Shown: positions 8,575-17,686, counted from the stretch's first letter. The stretch: 28,595 bases of DNA from an uncultured Clostridium sp. (GCA_900540255.1 UQFE01000030.1:1-28595); one strand, 5' to 3'. A program made the numbers and translations. Notes: generated by a model from the sequence alone, not told the origin.

Positions 8575-9225
8575 GTGGATTTTAGTGGTAAGAAAGTAGT
8601 TACTACAACAAGAAGTGAAGGTGGATATTTGTTTTTGAAAAGAATTATTGATTTTATGGCATCATTAATAGGTATAATTTTACTAAGTCCAGTATTTTTA
8701 ATTATATCAATAATGATTAAATTTGATTCAAAAGGGCCGATTGTATTTGGTCATATTAGAAAGGGGTTACACGGGAAAGATATAAGAGTATATAAATTTA
8801 GAACTATGTATGAAAACTCTAAAGAAATATTTGATAATTTTACTGAAGAGCAAAAAAAGGAGTTTTATATAAATTTTAAGTTGGATAATGATCCACGTAT
8901 AACTAAATTGGGACACTTTTTAAGAAAAACAAGTTTAGATGAATTACCACAACTTTTTAATATATTAAAAGGTGATATGAGTATTGTAGGACCACGCCCA
9001 ATTGTAGAAGGTGAAATAGAGAGATATGGAAAATATTCTAAAAAGCTATTTTCTGTAATGCCAGGCTTAACAGGATATTGGCAAGCTAATGGTAGAAGTG
9101 ATACAACATACGAAGAAAGAGTTGCTATGGATATGTATTACATTGATAACAGATCAACAGTATTAGATATTAAAATTATATTTAAAACCTTTATTTCAGT
9201 TATTAAAAAAGAAGGTGCAATGTAG
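8575..9225 (+). CDS. Undecaprenyl-phosphate sugar-1-phosphate transferase (initiating glycosyltransferase)
   Basis: 216 residues, the short (catalytic-domain-only) form of the bacterial sugar transferase family (PF02397; WbaP/PglC type). It starts polysaccharide repeat-unit synthesis by moving a sugar phosphate from a nucleotide sugar to undecaprenyl phosphate. Visible: the conserved Lys-Arg-x-x-Asp before the membrane hairpin (LKRIIDFMASLIGIILLSPVF), the motif YKFRTMYEN, DPRITKLGHFLRKTSLDELPQ, ILKGDMSIVGPRP and PGLTGYWQANGR. It starts with GTG, with aggag at 8558-8562 about 12 nt upstream; a GTG at 8562 is followed at once by a stop. First intact gene of the polysaccharide locus; 9 bp separate it from the flippase gene. 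The sugar (glucose, galactose or an N-acetyl sugar) cannot be read from the sequence. Confidence 0.93.
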   Translation: MDFSGKKVVTTTRSEGGYLFLKRIIDFMASLIGIILLSPVFLIISIMIKFDSKGPIVFGHIRKGLHGKDIRVYKFRTMYENSKEIFDNFTEEQKKEFYINFKLDNDPRITKLGHFLRKTSLDELPQLFNILKGDMSIVGPRPIVEGEIERYGKYSKKLFSVMPGLTGYWQANGRSDTTYEERVAMDMYYIDNRSTVLDIKIIFKTFISVIKKEGAM

Positions 9226-9234
9226 GTAAACATT

Positions 9235-10635
9235 ATGGATAAGAAAATAAAAGATTTAATGTATGCTTTTTCAGCTAATTTTCTGAACTTTTTAATGGGA
9301 TTTGTAACTGGGTTTATAATTCCAAAGTTTTTAGGGATAGATGATTATGCATATTTAAAGTTGTTTACTTTTTATATAACATATGTAGGAGTAGCACATT
9401 TAGGATTCTTAGACGGTATATATATTAAATATGGAGCTTACGATTATGAAGACTTACCTAAAGAGCGCTTTAGGGGGTATGTTAGATTTTTAATAGTTTT
9501 CCAAATTATAGAAGCTATCTTATTATCAATAGTTACATTTGTAGTTATAGGAAATGAAAATAGAATAATTATAATGTTATTTACTATTTTTAATATGATA
9601 ATATTAAATTTAACAAATTTATGGACTTTTATTCATCAATTTACAAAAAGATTTAAATTATTTTCTATAAATACTATTTTAACTAAGTTATTATATGTTG
9701 TAGGATCATTATTTTTAATAATTAATGGAATGTTAGGATACTTTGAGTATGTATTCCTTCAAACTATAATAAATATTATTATATTAATAATTTATATTTA
9801 TTATAATAAAGAATTAGTTTTTGGTAAGGCAGATTCCTTGAAAAATACATTTAAGGATGCTAAAAGTTTAGTAGGTATAGGTTTCTTTGTAATGATAGGA
9901 AACTTTATGACTAATATTATTTTAGGAATTGATAGACTTTTTGTAGATGCATTTTTTACAATAAAGGATTTTGCTATATATTCTTTTGCATATAGTTTAA
10001 TATCGCTATTTTATATTTTGTTAAATTCAGTTACTATGGTAATTTATCCATATTTAAAAAGAACTAATAAAGATATTTATAAGCAAACATATGAAACAAT
10101 AAGAGTGTCAATTACTATAATAATGTCAATTACCTTGTGTGGATTTTTTGTAATAAAATTCATAGTAGCTAATTTCTTACCACAATATACAGAAAGTTTT
10201 AATATTTTTATTTTCTTAGTACCAACTGTAATATATAGTGGACAAATAAGTATATTAATAGCAAATTTTTATAAGGTTATGAATAAAACTAAAGAATATA
10301 CAATTAATAATATAGTTGCTCTTATAATAGCATTTTTAACTAACATTATAGCATGTTTTGTATTTAAAAATATTACAGCTATAGCTATAGCTACTTTAAT
10401 ATCATTTGTAATATGGCTAATATATTCAGACTTATATTTTGTTAAGATTATTAAAGTTAATGTAATAAGAGCTAATGTTTTAGATTTAGCAGTTTTAATA
10501 ATATTCTTATTTAGTGCATATTTATTTGGATATTTTAGTGGATTAATAATATATATAGTTTTATTATCATTATTATTAGGTTTAAATAATAGAAAAGATA
10601 TTAAAAACTTAATATCATTGATAAAAAAAAGGTAA
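9235..10635 (+). CDS. Wzx-type polysaccharide repeat-unit flippase (MOP superfamily)
   Basis: 466 residues and about 12-14 hydrophobic helices throughout, the normal size for Wzx/oligosaccharide flippases. The N-terminus has the family pattern of a first helix followed by GFVTGFIIPKFLGIDDYAYL and GVAHLGFLDGIYIKYG. Wzx proteins move undecaprenyl-linked repeat units across the membrane. It follows the initiating transferase by 9 bp and is clearly co-transcribed with it. A hairpin with a T-run comes just downstream (10647-10747), so these two genes appear to form their own short transcription unit ahead of the hydrolase genes. Confidence 0.88.
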   Translation: MDKKIKDLMYAFSANFLNFLMGFVTGFIIPKFLGIDDYAYLKLFTFYITYVGVAHLGFLDGIYIKYGAYDYEDLPKERFRGYVRFLIVFQIIEAILLSIVTFVVIGNENRIIIMLFTIFNMIILNLTNLWTFIHQFTKRFKLFSINTILTKLLYVVGSLFLIINGMLGYFEYVFLQTIINIIILIIYIYYNKELVFGKADSLKNTFKDAKSLVGIGFFVMIGNFMTNIILGIDRLFVDAFFTIKDFAIYSFAYSLISLFYILLNSVTMVIYPYLKRTNKDIYKQTYETIRVSITIIMSITLCGFFVIKFIVANFLPQYTESFNIFIFLVPTVIYSGQISILIANFYKVMNKTKEYTINNIVALIIAFLTNIIACFVFKNITAIAIATLISFVIWLIYSDLYFVKIIKVNVIRANVLDLAVLIIFLFSAYLFGYFSGLIIYIVLLSLLLGLNNRKDIKNLISLIKKR

Positions 10636-10646
10636 AGTGAAATTCG

Positions 10647-10747
10647 GACTATACAAGTAATAGAGTTTCTAATTATGAAAGACAGTTAATATGATAAAAC
10701 TGTAATTATAAATTAGTTAGCTTTTAGGACTTGGTATAGTCTTTTTT
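10647..10747 (+). terminator. Long nested hairpin ending in a T-run after the flippase gene
   Basis: An outer 8-bp stem (gactatac, 10647-10654, with gtatagtc, 10734-10741) is followed directly by six T's (10742-10747). Nested inside are ctaatt/aattag and acagtt (10682-10687)/aactgt (10698-10703). The T-run right after the closing arm marks an intrinsic terminator. The large multi-stem interior is unusual for a simple terminator and could be a regulatory RNA fold. Confidence 0.55.
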
Positions 10748-10777
10748 GTTGAAAAGTATGTAAAAAATTCTTTTATA

Positions 10778-10806
10778 TTGAATATTAATATTTTATAATA
10801 TATAAT
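10778..10806 (+). promoter_or_regulatory. Probable promoter for the ChW amidase gene
   Basis: -35 TTGAAT (10778-10783), a 17-nt spacer and a perfect -10 TATAAT (10801-10806), just downstream of the terminator at 10747. A start near 10813 would give a leader of about 235 nt before the GTG at 11050. That leader contains a small hairpin (gctta taa taagc, near 10900) and a six-bp ttacct/aggtaa pairing; no known riboswitch class is recognised. Confidence 0.5.
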
Positions 10807-11049
10807 TTTGCTATAAAAATGCAATATTTAAGTGGATTATCTTATAAATATTAAATTAGGTATAAAAAAATAGGCTTTTAAGAGAGAGTGATATATATGC
10901 TTATAATAAGCTAAAGAAAATTTATAGATTACCTTAGGAGTTTGACTATTGTAGGTAACTTATTAATCTTAAAGCTTTGATACATAAATATAAAAAAAAA
11001 AGAGTGATGTAAAAATTTTATATTAGCTAATATGGGGGAGAGTATATAA

Positions 11050-13059
11050 GTGAGAAAAAGAAAAAATTTTATTAAGGTAATAATAATTTTTATAAGTAAT
11101 ATTATGTTATTATTACTTCCAACAATCAATGTTTATTCACAAATAAATGATAGTGTTAATGAAGTTGCTTTAGCGCAAAGTATTGAATCGGGTGTTATTT
11201 ATCAGACGCATGTACAAGATTATGGATGGCAATCTTGGAAATCAAATGGACAACTTAGTGGAACTGAAGGACAAAGCAAAAGGCTTGAGGGAATAAGAAT
11301 AAAAATAGAAGGATTAGCAAATGGTGCAAATATATTATACAGAACGCATATTCAAGATTATGGTTGGCAAAGTTGGAAATATAATGGAGAATTTAGTGGA
11401 ACTGAAGGCAATAGCAAAAGATTGGAAGGGATTGAAATAAAACTTGAAGGTCTTCAGGGATATCATGTTGAGTATAGAGTTCATGTACAAGATTATGGAT
11501 GGCAAGAATGGAGAAAAGATGGGGAAATGGCTGGAACGGAAGGCCAAAGTAAAAGGTTAGAGGCTATTGAAGTGAAAATAATTCAAGATGAAGTGCCAGA
11601 TGGAATTACATATTCTACATTAATAAAAAATGAGGGGTGGAATTGTAATGTATTAGAGAATAAAATTGCAGGAAGCTCAAGTAATAATGCTATAACTAGT
11701 ATGAAAATAAATTATAAAAATAATAATGGAATAAGTATTAAATATAGAGCATACGTTCAAAACTTTGGATGGCAACAATGGATGTCTAATGGAAGATTTA
11801 TAGGAGATAATTCAGGAAAGAATAATATTGAAGCTTTTCAAATAAAACTTGAGAATGCACCAGCAAATTATCATATTAAATATAGAGTTAAAACCAAAAA
11901 ATCAGGATGGCAAATTTGGAAAACAGATGGACAAACAGCAGGTGCAACAGCTATTTCAGCAGAAATAACTGCTATTCAAATTAAAATAGTTAATGATGAT
12001 TTAACTCCTAAAATACAATATCAAACGCATGTACAAAATGATGGATGGCAAAGTTGGGTTGAAAGTGGACAGTTAAGTGGAACAGAAGGACGAAGTTTAA
12101 GGTTAGAAGGAATTAAAATTAAAATTGATAATTTAGATAGAAATAATTCTATAATGTACAGAACACATGTACAAAATGATGGATGGCAACAATGGGTTAC
12201 TGATGGAAGTTTTAGCGGAACAGAAGGTAGGGGGTTGAGGTTAGAATCAATACAAATTAAATTAAAGGAAGAAATTCCAGGATATAAGTTGTATTATAGG
12301 GTTCATGTACAGGATTATGGATGGCAAGATTGGAAAATGGAAGGTGAAATGGCTGGAACTGTTGGACAAGCTAAGAGATTAGAAGCAATTGAAATAAAGC
12401 TTGTTAAGGGTAAAAGTAAACTTATTGTTTTAGATGCAGGACATAATTATGGTGGCGATGATGGCGCGTATGCAACGCATTCTGGAGTTAAGTATTGTGA
12501 AAGAGATCTAAATATGAGTGTTGCCACAAAATTAAAAAGAGAGTTAGAGCTTTATGGATTTGATGTTGTAATGACTAGAAAGCCAGAAGATATCGAAACT
12601 ATTGAAATGAAGGAGAGTTTAAAGAAAAGAGTAAATATTGCAAATGAATTAAATGCAGATTTATTTATAAGTATACATCAAAATTCAATAGATAGCTCAA
12701 GTATAAGTGGAGTTGAAGTATATTATAGTACAGCAACGCCTTTAACTGGAGGAAGATTATTGAGTAATGGGGTTGAATATAATGAAGTTGCACCTAGAGA
12801 TTATACATCAAATGAAAAAATATCTATAAGTAGAGCGCTAAGTAAAAATATAGTTAATAGTATAGAAAGTAATATGAATAGAAAAAATAGAGGATATAAG
12901 GATAATGATTTCTATGTTATAAAAAATACTATAATGCCTTCAATATTAATTGAATGTGGATTTATAAGTAACGCTTCAGAAGCTAAAAAGCTAGCAGATG
13001 AGAGTTTACAACAAACAATGAGTAGTTTAATAGCTAAAGAAGTAAATAAAAAGTTCTAA
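11050..13059 (+). CDS. Secreted N-acetylmuramoyl-L-alanine amidase with nine ChW repeats
   Basis: 669 residues. GTG start with RBS gggggag (11034-11040). A signal peptide covers ~1-30 (MRKRKNFIKVIIIFIS...INVYSQ). Residues ~49-452 hold nine ChW repeats (core Y-x-x-H-x-Q-D/N-x-G-W-Q-x-W...G-x-x-S/A-G-T-x-G...R-L-E-x-I-x-I-K), arranged as three groups of three; the middle group is degenerate. Residues ~457-669 are a zinc amidase (Amidase_3, LytC/CwlD type): H465 in LDAGH, E484 in YCERDLN, H543 in SIHQNS and E635 in ILIECGF are the expected metal and catalytic residues, all present. The enzyme should cleave the MurNAc-L-Ala bond in peptidoglycan outside the cell. It lies inside a surface-polysaccharide locus, which suggests the ChW array binds a wall polymer. 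A terminator follows at 13069. Confidence 0.93.
   Translation: MRKRKNFIKVIIIFISNIMLLLLPTINVYSQINDSVNEVALAQSIESGVIYQTHVQDYGWQSWKSNGQLSGTEGQSKRLEGIRIKIEGLANGANILYRTHIQDYGWQSWKYNGEFSGTEGNSKRLEGIEIKLEGLQGYHVEYRVHVQDYGWQEWRKDGEMAGTEGQSKRLEAIEVKIIQDEVPDGITYSTLIKNEGWNCNVLENKIAGSSSNNAITSMKINYKNNNGISIKYRAYVQNFGWQQWMSNGRFIGDNSGKNNIEAFQIKLENAPANYHIKYRVKTKKSGWQIWKTDGQTAGATAISAEITAIQIKIVNDDLTPKIQYQTHVQNDGWQSWVESGQLSGTEGRSLRLEGIKIKIDNLDRNNSIMYRTHVQNDGWQQWVTDGSFSGTEGRGLRLESIQIKLKEEIPGYKLYYRVHVQDYGWQDWKMEGEMAGTVGQAKRLEAIEIKLVKGKSKLIVLDAGHNYGGDDGAYATHSGVKYCERDLNMSVATKLKRELELYGFDVVMTRKPEDIETIEMKESLKKRVNIANELNADLFISIHQNSIDSSSISGVEVYYSTATPLTGGRLLSNGVEYNEVAPRDYTSNEKISISRALSKNIVNSIESNMNRKNRGYKDNDFYVIKNTIMPSILIECGFISNASEAKKLADESLQQTMSSLIAKEVNKKF
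11194..12405 (+). repeat. Nine tandem ChW repeat units (3 x 3), amidase gene
   Basis: Units of about 45 codons. Groups of three begin at 11194, 11605 and 12013, so the higher-order period is ~408-411 nt. The third unit of groups 1 and 3 ends with the same variant (YRVHVQDYGWQ...GEMAGT). The core gattatggatggcaa occurs several times nearly unchanged. The middle group has lost several consensus positions (its first unit reads STLIKNEGWNCNV). Confidence 0.9.
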
Positions 13060-13068
13060 TAAGTATAA

Positions 13069-13107
13069 AAAATCCCTTAAGTTATTTTAGATAATTTAAG
13101 GGGTTTT
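13069..13107 (+). terminator. Intrinsic terminator after the amidase gene
   Basis: Left arm aaaatcccttaa (13069-13080) pairs with ttaaggggtttt (13096-13107): 12 bp with one G-U, and a 15-nt loop. The 3' arm ends in four T's. Confidence 0.8.
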
Positions 13108-13198
13108 CTTATATTAAAAATCTATATTATTTTAGTTTTTATCAAAGTATACATAATAAAAATACAAGTCCCTTTAAAAAGCAAAATGGAAATTTTAT

Positions 13199-13227
13199 TT
13201 TACTTTAAAGTTTAATTAATGTAGAAT
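13199..13227 (+). promoter_or_regulatory. Possible promoter for the ChW glucosaminidase gene
   Basis: TTTACT (13199-13204), a 17-nt spacer and TAGAAT (13222-13227), four and five matches to consensus, between the terminator at 13107 and the start at 13262. Confidence 0.35.
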
Positions 13228-13261
13228 AAAAATGTTATTAATTAGGAGTAGGAGGGATACT

Positions 13262-16200
13262 TTGAAAAGAAAAATCGCTATATTAGGTTTAGTGTTTTTT
13301 ATTGTAAATTTATTAACACCAGTTGCAACGGTAAATGCAACAGAAATAACAGATAATATAAATACAATTGATGAATCTTTTGATAGTAATTATATAGATG
13401 AAGATTTATTAAATAGTGAAGAAGTTAAAGGATTAGAAAGTGAGGAGTATGCAGAAGAGCTAAATAACTATGAAGAAAAAAATTCTAGCTATGAAGTTAT
13501 TCCCTTTACTGAAAAATCACTAAATGATAAAAAATATGATAAAGAGTATAAAGAAAATGTAAAATCTATTCAATTTAATAGTTATGATGAAAATCAATAT
13601 TTAGATAGAATAGATCAATTTTTATCGGAAGACGATATAGTAGATAAGTATTTAGTATTAAAAAATAAAACTGATGATAATTATGAAGTTGCATTGTCAT
13701 ATGAGGATGGAAGTTACTACTTTATTAATAGTACAAACTCTTATGATGAAGCAATGAATATACTTAATTCTATGATTCTTTCAAGATCAAAAGATAGTAT
13801 AATACCAGTAATAATAAATAAAGATGGTAAGATTGTATATGCTAATAGTGGCATTGGATTTGTAGTAAACACATCTAATTCTAATATAAATATATATACA
13901 AGCTCTTCTTTAAAAAGTGCATATACATATGCTAATCAAGCTTATTTTAGAGATATACCAGTAATTGAATGTACAGAAACTGCAGCAAAAATTCAAGTTA
14001 ATGGTTATATTGGATGGGTGAGAAAAGATGATATACAAATAGTTCCCATGAATCAAGCTACTAATCCAAGTTATTATATTGCACAAAATGGAATATTATA
14101 TCATTTTATTTCTAATGATTTAATGGTACCGAATAATAGTAAGGGAAATAAAATAGTTATAGGAGTAGCACCTGATTATTTAAAAGAAAATACTTATTAT
14201 TTTAGTTATGATGGAAATTACTTTTATGAAGGTAGCAATAGAGAGAATGGATTAAAAATTTTAGTAAATGATTTAAAATCTAATACTAAGGATAAATCAG
14301 TAAATAAAAATAATCCATATTACTCTTATTATCAATATATGCCTTTTAGAAGTAAAACTATATATACAGCAGAAGAGCTAAATAAATATATTGATGAAAA
14401 AACTAATGTTACTTCAAAATTAAGAAATATAGGACAAGCATTGAAAGATGCAGAAGAGAAATATGGAGTAAATGCCTTATTAATTTTGGGTGTTGCTATT
14501 AATGAAAGTGGATGGGGAACATCTAATATAGCTCAAACTAAAAACAATTTATTTGGAATTAAGGCTTATGATTCTGATACAACACAAGCGTCAACATTTA
14601 ATACTCCAGGTGATTCTGTTATAGAGTTTGCAAAAAATTATATTTCAAGAGGATATGCTAATCCAAAGGATTGGAGATATTATGGTGGGATTTTAGGAAA
14701 TAAAAATTTAGGGGCAAATGTTAAATATGCTTCAGATCCATATTGGGGAGAAAAGGCAGCTAAGTATGCATTTGACGTAGACTTATATCTTTCACAAAAT
14801 AATGTAACAGCTTTAAGAGATTATAATAGATATAAAATTGCAGTTTATACTACAGAAAATGTGGTTAAAAGCTCATCTGGAATAACGTTATATAATGTAA
14901 ATAGTACTCAAAGAAATATTGGAGCTTCATTTATAATTAATAATAATGATACAGTAAGCATAAATGGACAAGCAATGTATGAGATATATCCAGATAGGAA
15001 TACTCCATTATCAGATATTAGTTTTGAAGGTGAATATGATTGGAATATTAAAGGATATGTTAAAACATCTGGAATAAAAATTATAAGTGATGGTAGTAAT
15101 TCTTCTTTTGGAGAAATAACTGAACCATCAGAGCCAGAAATACCAACTGAAATAACAGGAGTATTATATAGCTCACATGTAGAAGATTATGGATGGCAAG
15201 TTTGGAAAAGTAATGGTGAACTTTCTGGAACATCAGGTGAAGCAAAGAGATTAGAAGCTATAAAGATAAAGCTTGAAAATTATCCAAATGCATCAATTAA
15301 ATATAGTACGCATGTACAAGATTATGGATGGCAAGCTTGGAAAAAAGATGGAGAGGTTTCAGGAAGCATTGGAGAGTCAAAGAGGCTTGAAGCAATAAAA
15401 ATTGAAGCAACAGGATTACCAAGTAATTTAGAATTGCAATATAGAGTTCATATACAAAATCAAGGATGGCAAAATTGGGTATCAAGTGGTGAGATTTCAG
15501 GAAGTGTTGGAAAGGCACTAAGACTTGAAGCTATTGAAGTTAGAATATTAGATAATTCTAGTATATCATATAGTACTCATATACAAGATTATGGATGGCA
15601 ATCTTGGAAGAATAATGGAGAATTATCTGGTACACAAGGAGAAGCTAAAAGATTAGAAGCCATAAAGATAAAGTTTGATAATTATCCAAATGCAAGTGTA
15701 AAATATAGTACACATGTACAAGATTACGGTTGGCAACCTTGGAAAAAAGATGGTGAGATATCTGGAACTGAAAATCAAGGGAAAAGGTTAGAAGCTATTA
15801 AAATTGAAGTATCAGGATTGCCAGAAAACTTACAAGTTGAATACAGAGTTCATGTGCAAAATGAAGGATGGAAAGATTGGGTTTCTAATGGAAAGATTGC
15901 AGGAACTGAAGGGAAAGGTTTGAGATTAGAAGGTATAGAAATTAGGGTAGTAGATAAAACTTATGTTAAGTATAAGAGTCATATACAAAATGAAGGCTGG
16001 GAAGCTTATAAGACCGATGGTGAAGTTTCAGGAACGGTAGGAAAGGGATTAAGATTAGAAGGTATAATAATAGAAACTGAAAATTTACCTAAAGGAGCTT
16101 ATATAAGATATAAAACTCATGTGCAAAATCTAGGTTGGGAAAATTATTGGAAAAGTGAGGGGAGCTTGTCAGGAACTAGCGGAAAAGGGTTAAGGTTAGA

Positions 16201-16369
16201 AGCCATTAAGATAGAACTTGTAGGAGCACCAGGATATCATGTTGAGTATAGATCTCATGTGCAAGATTTAGGTTGGGAAAATACATGGAAAAGAGATGGA
16301 CAAATTTCGGGAAGTATAGGAATGTCAAAGAGATTGGAAGGAATTCAAATTAGAATAGTTAAATATTAA
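13262..16369 (+). CDS. Secreted endo-beta-N-acetylglucosaminidase (GH73) with nine ChW repeats
   Basis: A frame is open from ATG 13232, but RBS taggaggga (13249-13257) and the signal peptide (LKRKIAILGLVFFIVNLL...VNATE) favour TTG at 13262, giving 1035 residues. After the signal peptide comes an acidic, poorly conserved stretch, then an SH3-like patch (NGYIGWVRKDDIQIVP). A glucosaminidase domain of GH73 type follows at ~375-505: GVNALLILGVAINESGWGTS with catalytic Glu E415, KNNLFGIKAYD, and YWGEKAAKYAFDVD. A second SH3-like region (~515-610) and a Pro/Glu linker precede nine ChW repeats (~634-1033) that reach the C-terminus. It should cut the glycan strands of peptidoglycan outside the cell. 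It follows the amidase gene, which carries the same type of array placed N-terminally instead, so the two enzymes attack complementary bonds with one targeting module. A terminator follows at 16441. Confidence 0.92.
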   Translation: MKRKIAILGLVFFIVNLLTPVATVNATEITDNINTIDESFDSNYIDEDLLNSEEVKGLESEEYAEELNNYEEKNSSYEVIPFTEKSLNDKKYDKEYKENVKSIQFNSYDENQYLDRIDQFLSEDDIVDKYLVLKNKTDDNYEVALSYEDGSYYFINSTNSYDEAMNILNSMILSRSKDSIIPVIINKDGKIVYANSGIGFVVNTSNSNINIYTSSSLKSAYTYANQAYFRDIPVIECTETAAKIQVNGYIGWVRKDDIQIVPMNQATNPSYYIAQNGILYHFISNDLMVPNNSKGNKIVIGVAPDYLKENTYYFSYDGNYFYEGSNRENGLKILVNDLKSNTKDKSVNKNNPYYSYYQYMPFRSKTIYTAEELNKYIDEKTNVTSKLRNIGQALKDAEEKYGVNALLILGVAINESGWGTSNIAQTKNNLFGIKAYDSDTTQASTFNTPGDSVIEFAKNYISRGYANPKDWRYYGGILGNKNLGANVKYASDPYWGEKAAKYAFDVDLYLSQNNVTALRDYNRYKIAVYTTENVVKSSSGITLYNVNSTQRNIGASFIINNNDTVSINGQAMYEIYPDRNTPLSDISFEGEYDWNIKGYVKTSGIKIISDGSNSSFGEITEPSEPEIPTEITGVLYSSHVEDYGWQVWKSNGELSGTSGEAKRLEAIKIKLENYPNASIKYSTHVQDYGWQAWKKDGEVSGSIGESKRLEAIKIEATGLPSNLELQYRVHIQNQGWQNWVSSGEISGSVGKALRLEAIEVRILDNSSISYSTHIQDYGWQSWKNNGELSGTQGEAKRLEAIKIKFDNYPNASVKYSTHVQDYGWQPWKKDGEISGTENQGKRLEAIKIEVSGLPENLQVEYRVHVQNEGWKDWVSNGKIAGTEGKGLRLEGIEIRVVDKTYVKYKSHIQNEGWEAYKTDGEVSGTVGKGLRLEGIIIETENLPKGAYIRYKTHVQNLGWENYWKSEGSLSGTSGKGLRLEAIKIELVGAPGYHVEYRSHVQDLGWENTWKRDGQISGSIGMSKRLEGIQIRIVKY
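15161..16360 (+). repeat. Nine tandem ChW repeat units (3 x 3), glucosaminidase gene
   Basis: Groups of three begin at 15161, 15563 and 15965, exactly 402 nt (134 codons) apart. Within groups 1 and 2, corresponding units match better than neighbouring units (for example NYPNA closes unit 1 and unit 4, SGLP/TGLP closes units 2 and 5), so the three-unit block itself was duplicated. Group 3 is more divergent (HVQNLGWENYW). Confidence 0.9.
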
Positions 16370-16440
16370 TTTAGAAAGTATAAAAATTATTAAATTATAT
16401 AATGTTTTAAATATATATTTAGAAGATGAAAGTTTATATT

Positions 16441-16480
16441 AGGTGTATCGCTTCAAATAATTTAAGTTGGTACACCTTTT
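16441..16480 (+). terminator. Intrinsic terminator after the glucosaminidase gene
   Basis: aggtgta (16441-16447) pairs with tacacct (16471-16477). The stem continues inward through G-U pairs and a one-base bulge to ctt/aag, about 13 bp in all, and is followed by T's. Confidence 0.7.
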
Positions 16481-16557
16481 AAACTTAAAGTATATTATTC
16501 ATAATTAAGAATAGGTTAAGTGAAATTTAGTCAATAATCTAAGGGTTTAAATACATA

Positions 16558-16586
16558 TGGACATTATAAGTTAATAATAGTATAAT
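16558..16586 (+). promoter_or_regulatory. Promoter for manC
   Basis: -35 TGGACA (16558-16563, five of six), a 17-nt spacer and a perfect -10 TATAAT (16581-16586), about 35 bp before the manC ATG and downstream of the terminator at 16480. The best sigma-A promoter in the window. Confidence 0.65.
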
Positions 16587-16620
16587 TTGAATATTAATAT
16601 TGAATAGTGAGGATGATATT

Positions 16621-17673
16621 ATGTTGTGTGGTTTAATTATGGCTGGTGGAAGAGGAACTAGGTTCTGGCCATTGTCAACAGATGAGAAACCAAAACAATT
16701 CTTAAAGCTATTAAGTGATAGAACTATGATACAAAATACTGTAGATAGGATATTACCTATCATACCAATAGAGAGAATATTTGTATGTACATCACATAAA
16801 TACTTAGAATTGGTAAAAGAACAGTTACCAGAATTACCAGAAAGAAATATAATTGTAGAGCCAGAGGGGAGAAATACTGCGCCTTGTATAGCATTATCTG
16901 CAATTATAATGAAGAAGTATTATGAAAACTGCCAAATGCTTGTATTACCATCAGATCATTTAATAAGAGATGAAAGCAACTTCTTAGATAAGATTATAGA
17001 TGCTAGTAACTTTGTTAATGATTTTAAGGATGCAATAATAACATTAGGAATGAGACCTAACAGACCGGAAACTGGATATGGATACATAAAAAAAGGAGAT
17101 AGGGTAATTAGAGTTAATTCTAGTGATATCCATAAAGTAGAGCGTTTTGTAGAAAAACCAAATTTAGATAAGGCAATGGAGTATTTAAAAGAAGGTAACT
17201 ATTTGTGGAATGGCGGAATGTTCTTATGGAATGTTGATAGTATATTAAATAAAATGAAGCTATATATGCCAAATACTTATAATGCTTTAGAGGGTATATT
17301 ACAAATCAATGATGATAAGATAAAAGAGTATTTAGATGAAAATTATAAATATACTGACTCAATATCAATAGATTACGGAATATTAGAAAAAGATAATAAT
17401 ATATATGTGATTCCAGCTAATATAGGATGGGATGATGTTGGAAGTTGGAATGCTATTGAAAGATATGCAGATAGAGATGAAGATAATAATATTCATAAGA
17501 GTGAAACAATAGCAATACAGTGTAAAAATAATATTGTTATTACAGATAAAGATAAAGTTATAATAGATGATTTAAGTGATATATATGTTATTCAAAATGA
17601 AGGAAAAATATTTATTGGTAAAAGAGAAAATTTAGATGAAATAAAGGAATTAAAATCTTTAATTGATAAATAA
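16621..17673 (+). CDS. manC: Mannose-1-phosphate guanylyltransferase (GDP-mannose pyrophosphorylase)
   Basis: Makes GDP-mannose from GTP and mannose-1-phosphate in the cytosol. 350 residues, the length of the single-domain form without the phosphomannose isomerase extension. Motifs: nucleotide-binding GGRGTRFWPLSTDEKPKQF, IVEPEGRNTAPCI, LPSDHLI, VERFVEKPN, YLWNGGMFLW, SIDYGILEK and IGWDDVGSWNA. The frame runs back to a TTG at 16600, but the gtgagga ribosome site (16607-16613) and the family N-terminus (MLCGLIMAGGRG) place the start at ATG 16621. No phosphomannomutase or mannose-6-phosphate isomerase gene is in the window, so mannose-1-phosphate must come from elsewhere in the genome. Implies a GDP-mannose-derived sugar in the surface polymer. 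Confidence 0.93.
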   Translation: MLCGLIMAGGRGTRFWPLSTDEKPKQFLKLLSDRTMIQNTVDRILPIIPIERIFVCTSHKYLELVKEQLPELPERNIIVEPEGRNTAPCIALSAIIMKKYYENCQMLVLPSDHLIRDESNFLDKIIDASNFVNDFKDAIITLGMRPNRPETGYGYIKKGDRVIRVNSSDIHKVERFVEKPNLDKAMEYLKEGNYLWNGGMFLWNVDSILNKMKLYMPNTYNALEGILQINDDKIKEYLDENYKYTDSISIDYGILEKDNNIYVIPANIGWDDVGSWNAIERYADRDEDNNIHKSETIAIQCKNNIVITDKDKVIIDDLSDIYVIQNEGKIFIGKRENLDEIKELKSLIDK

Positions 17674-17686
17674 AATATATCATATT

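Noticed and set aside
11194..16360. Repeated 24-30 bp cores as a possible CRISPR or intergenic repeat array
   Set aside because: The repeats are in frame inside two coding sequences and encode ChW units; the intervals are codon-conserved, not unique spacers.
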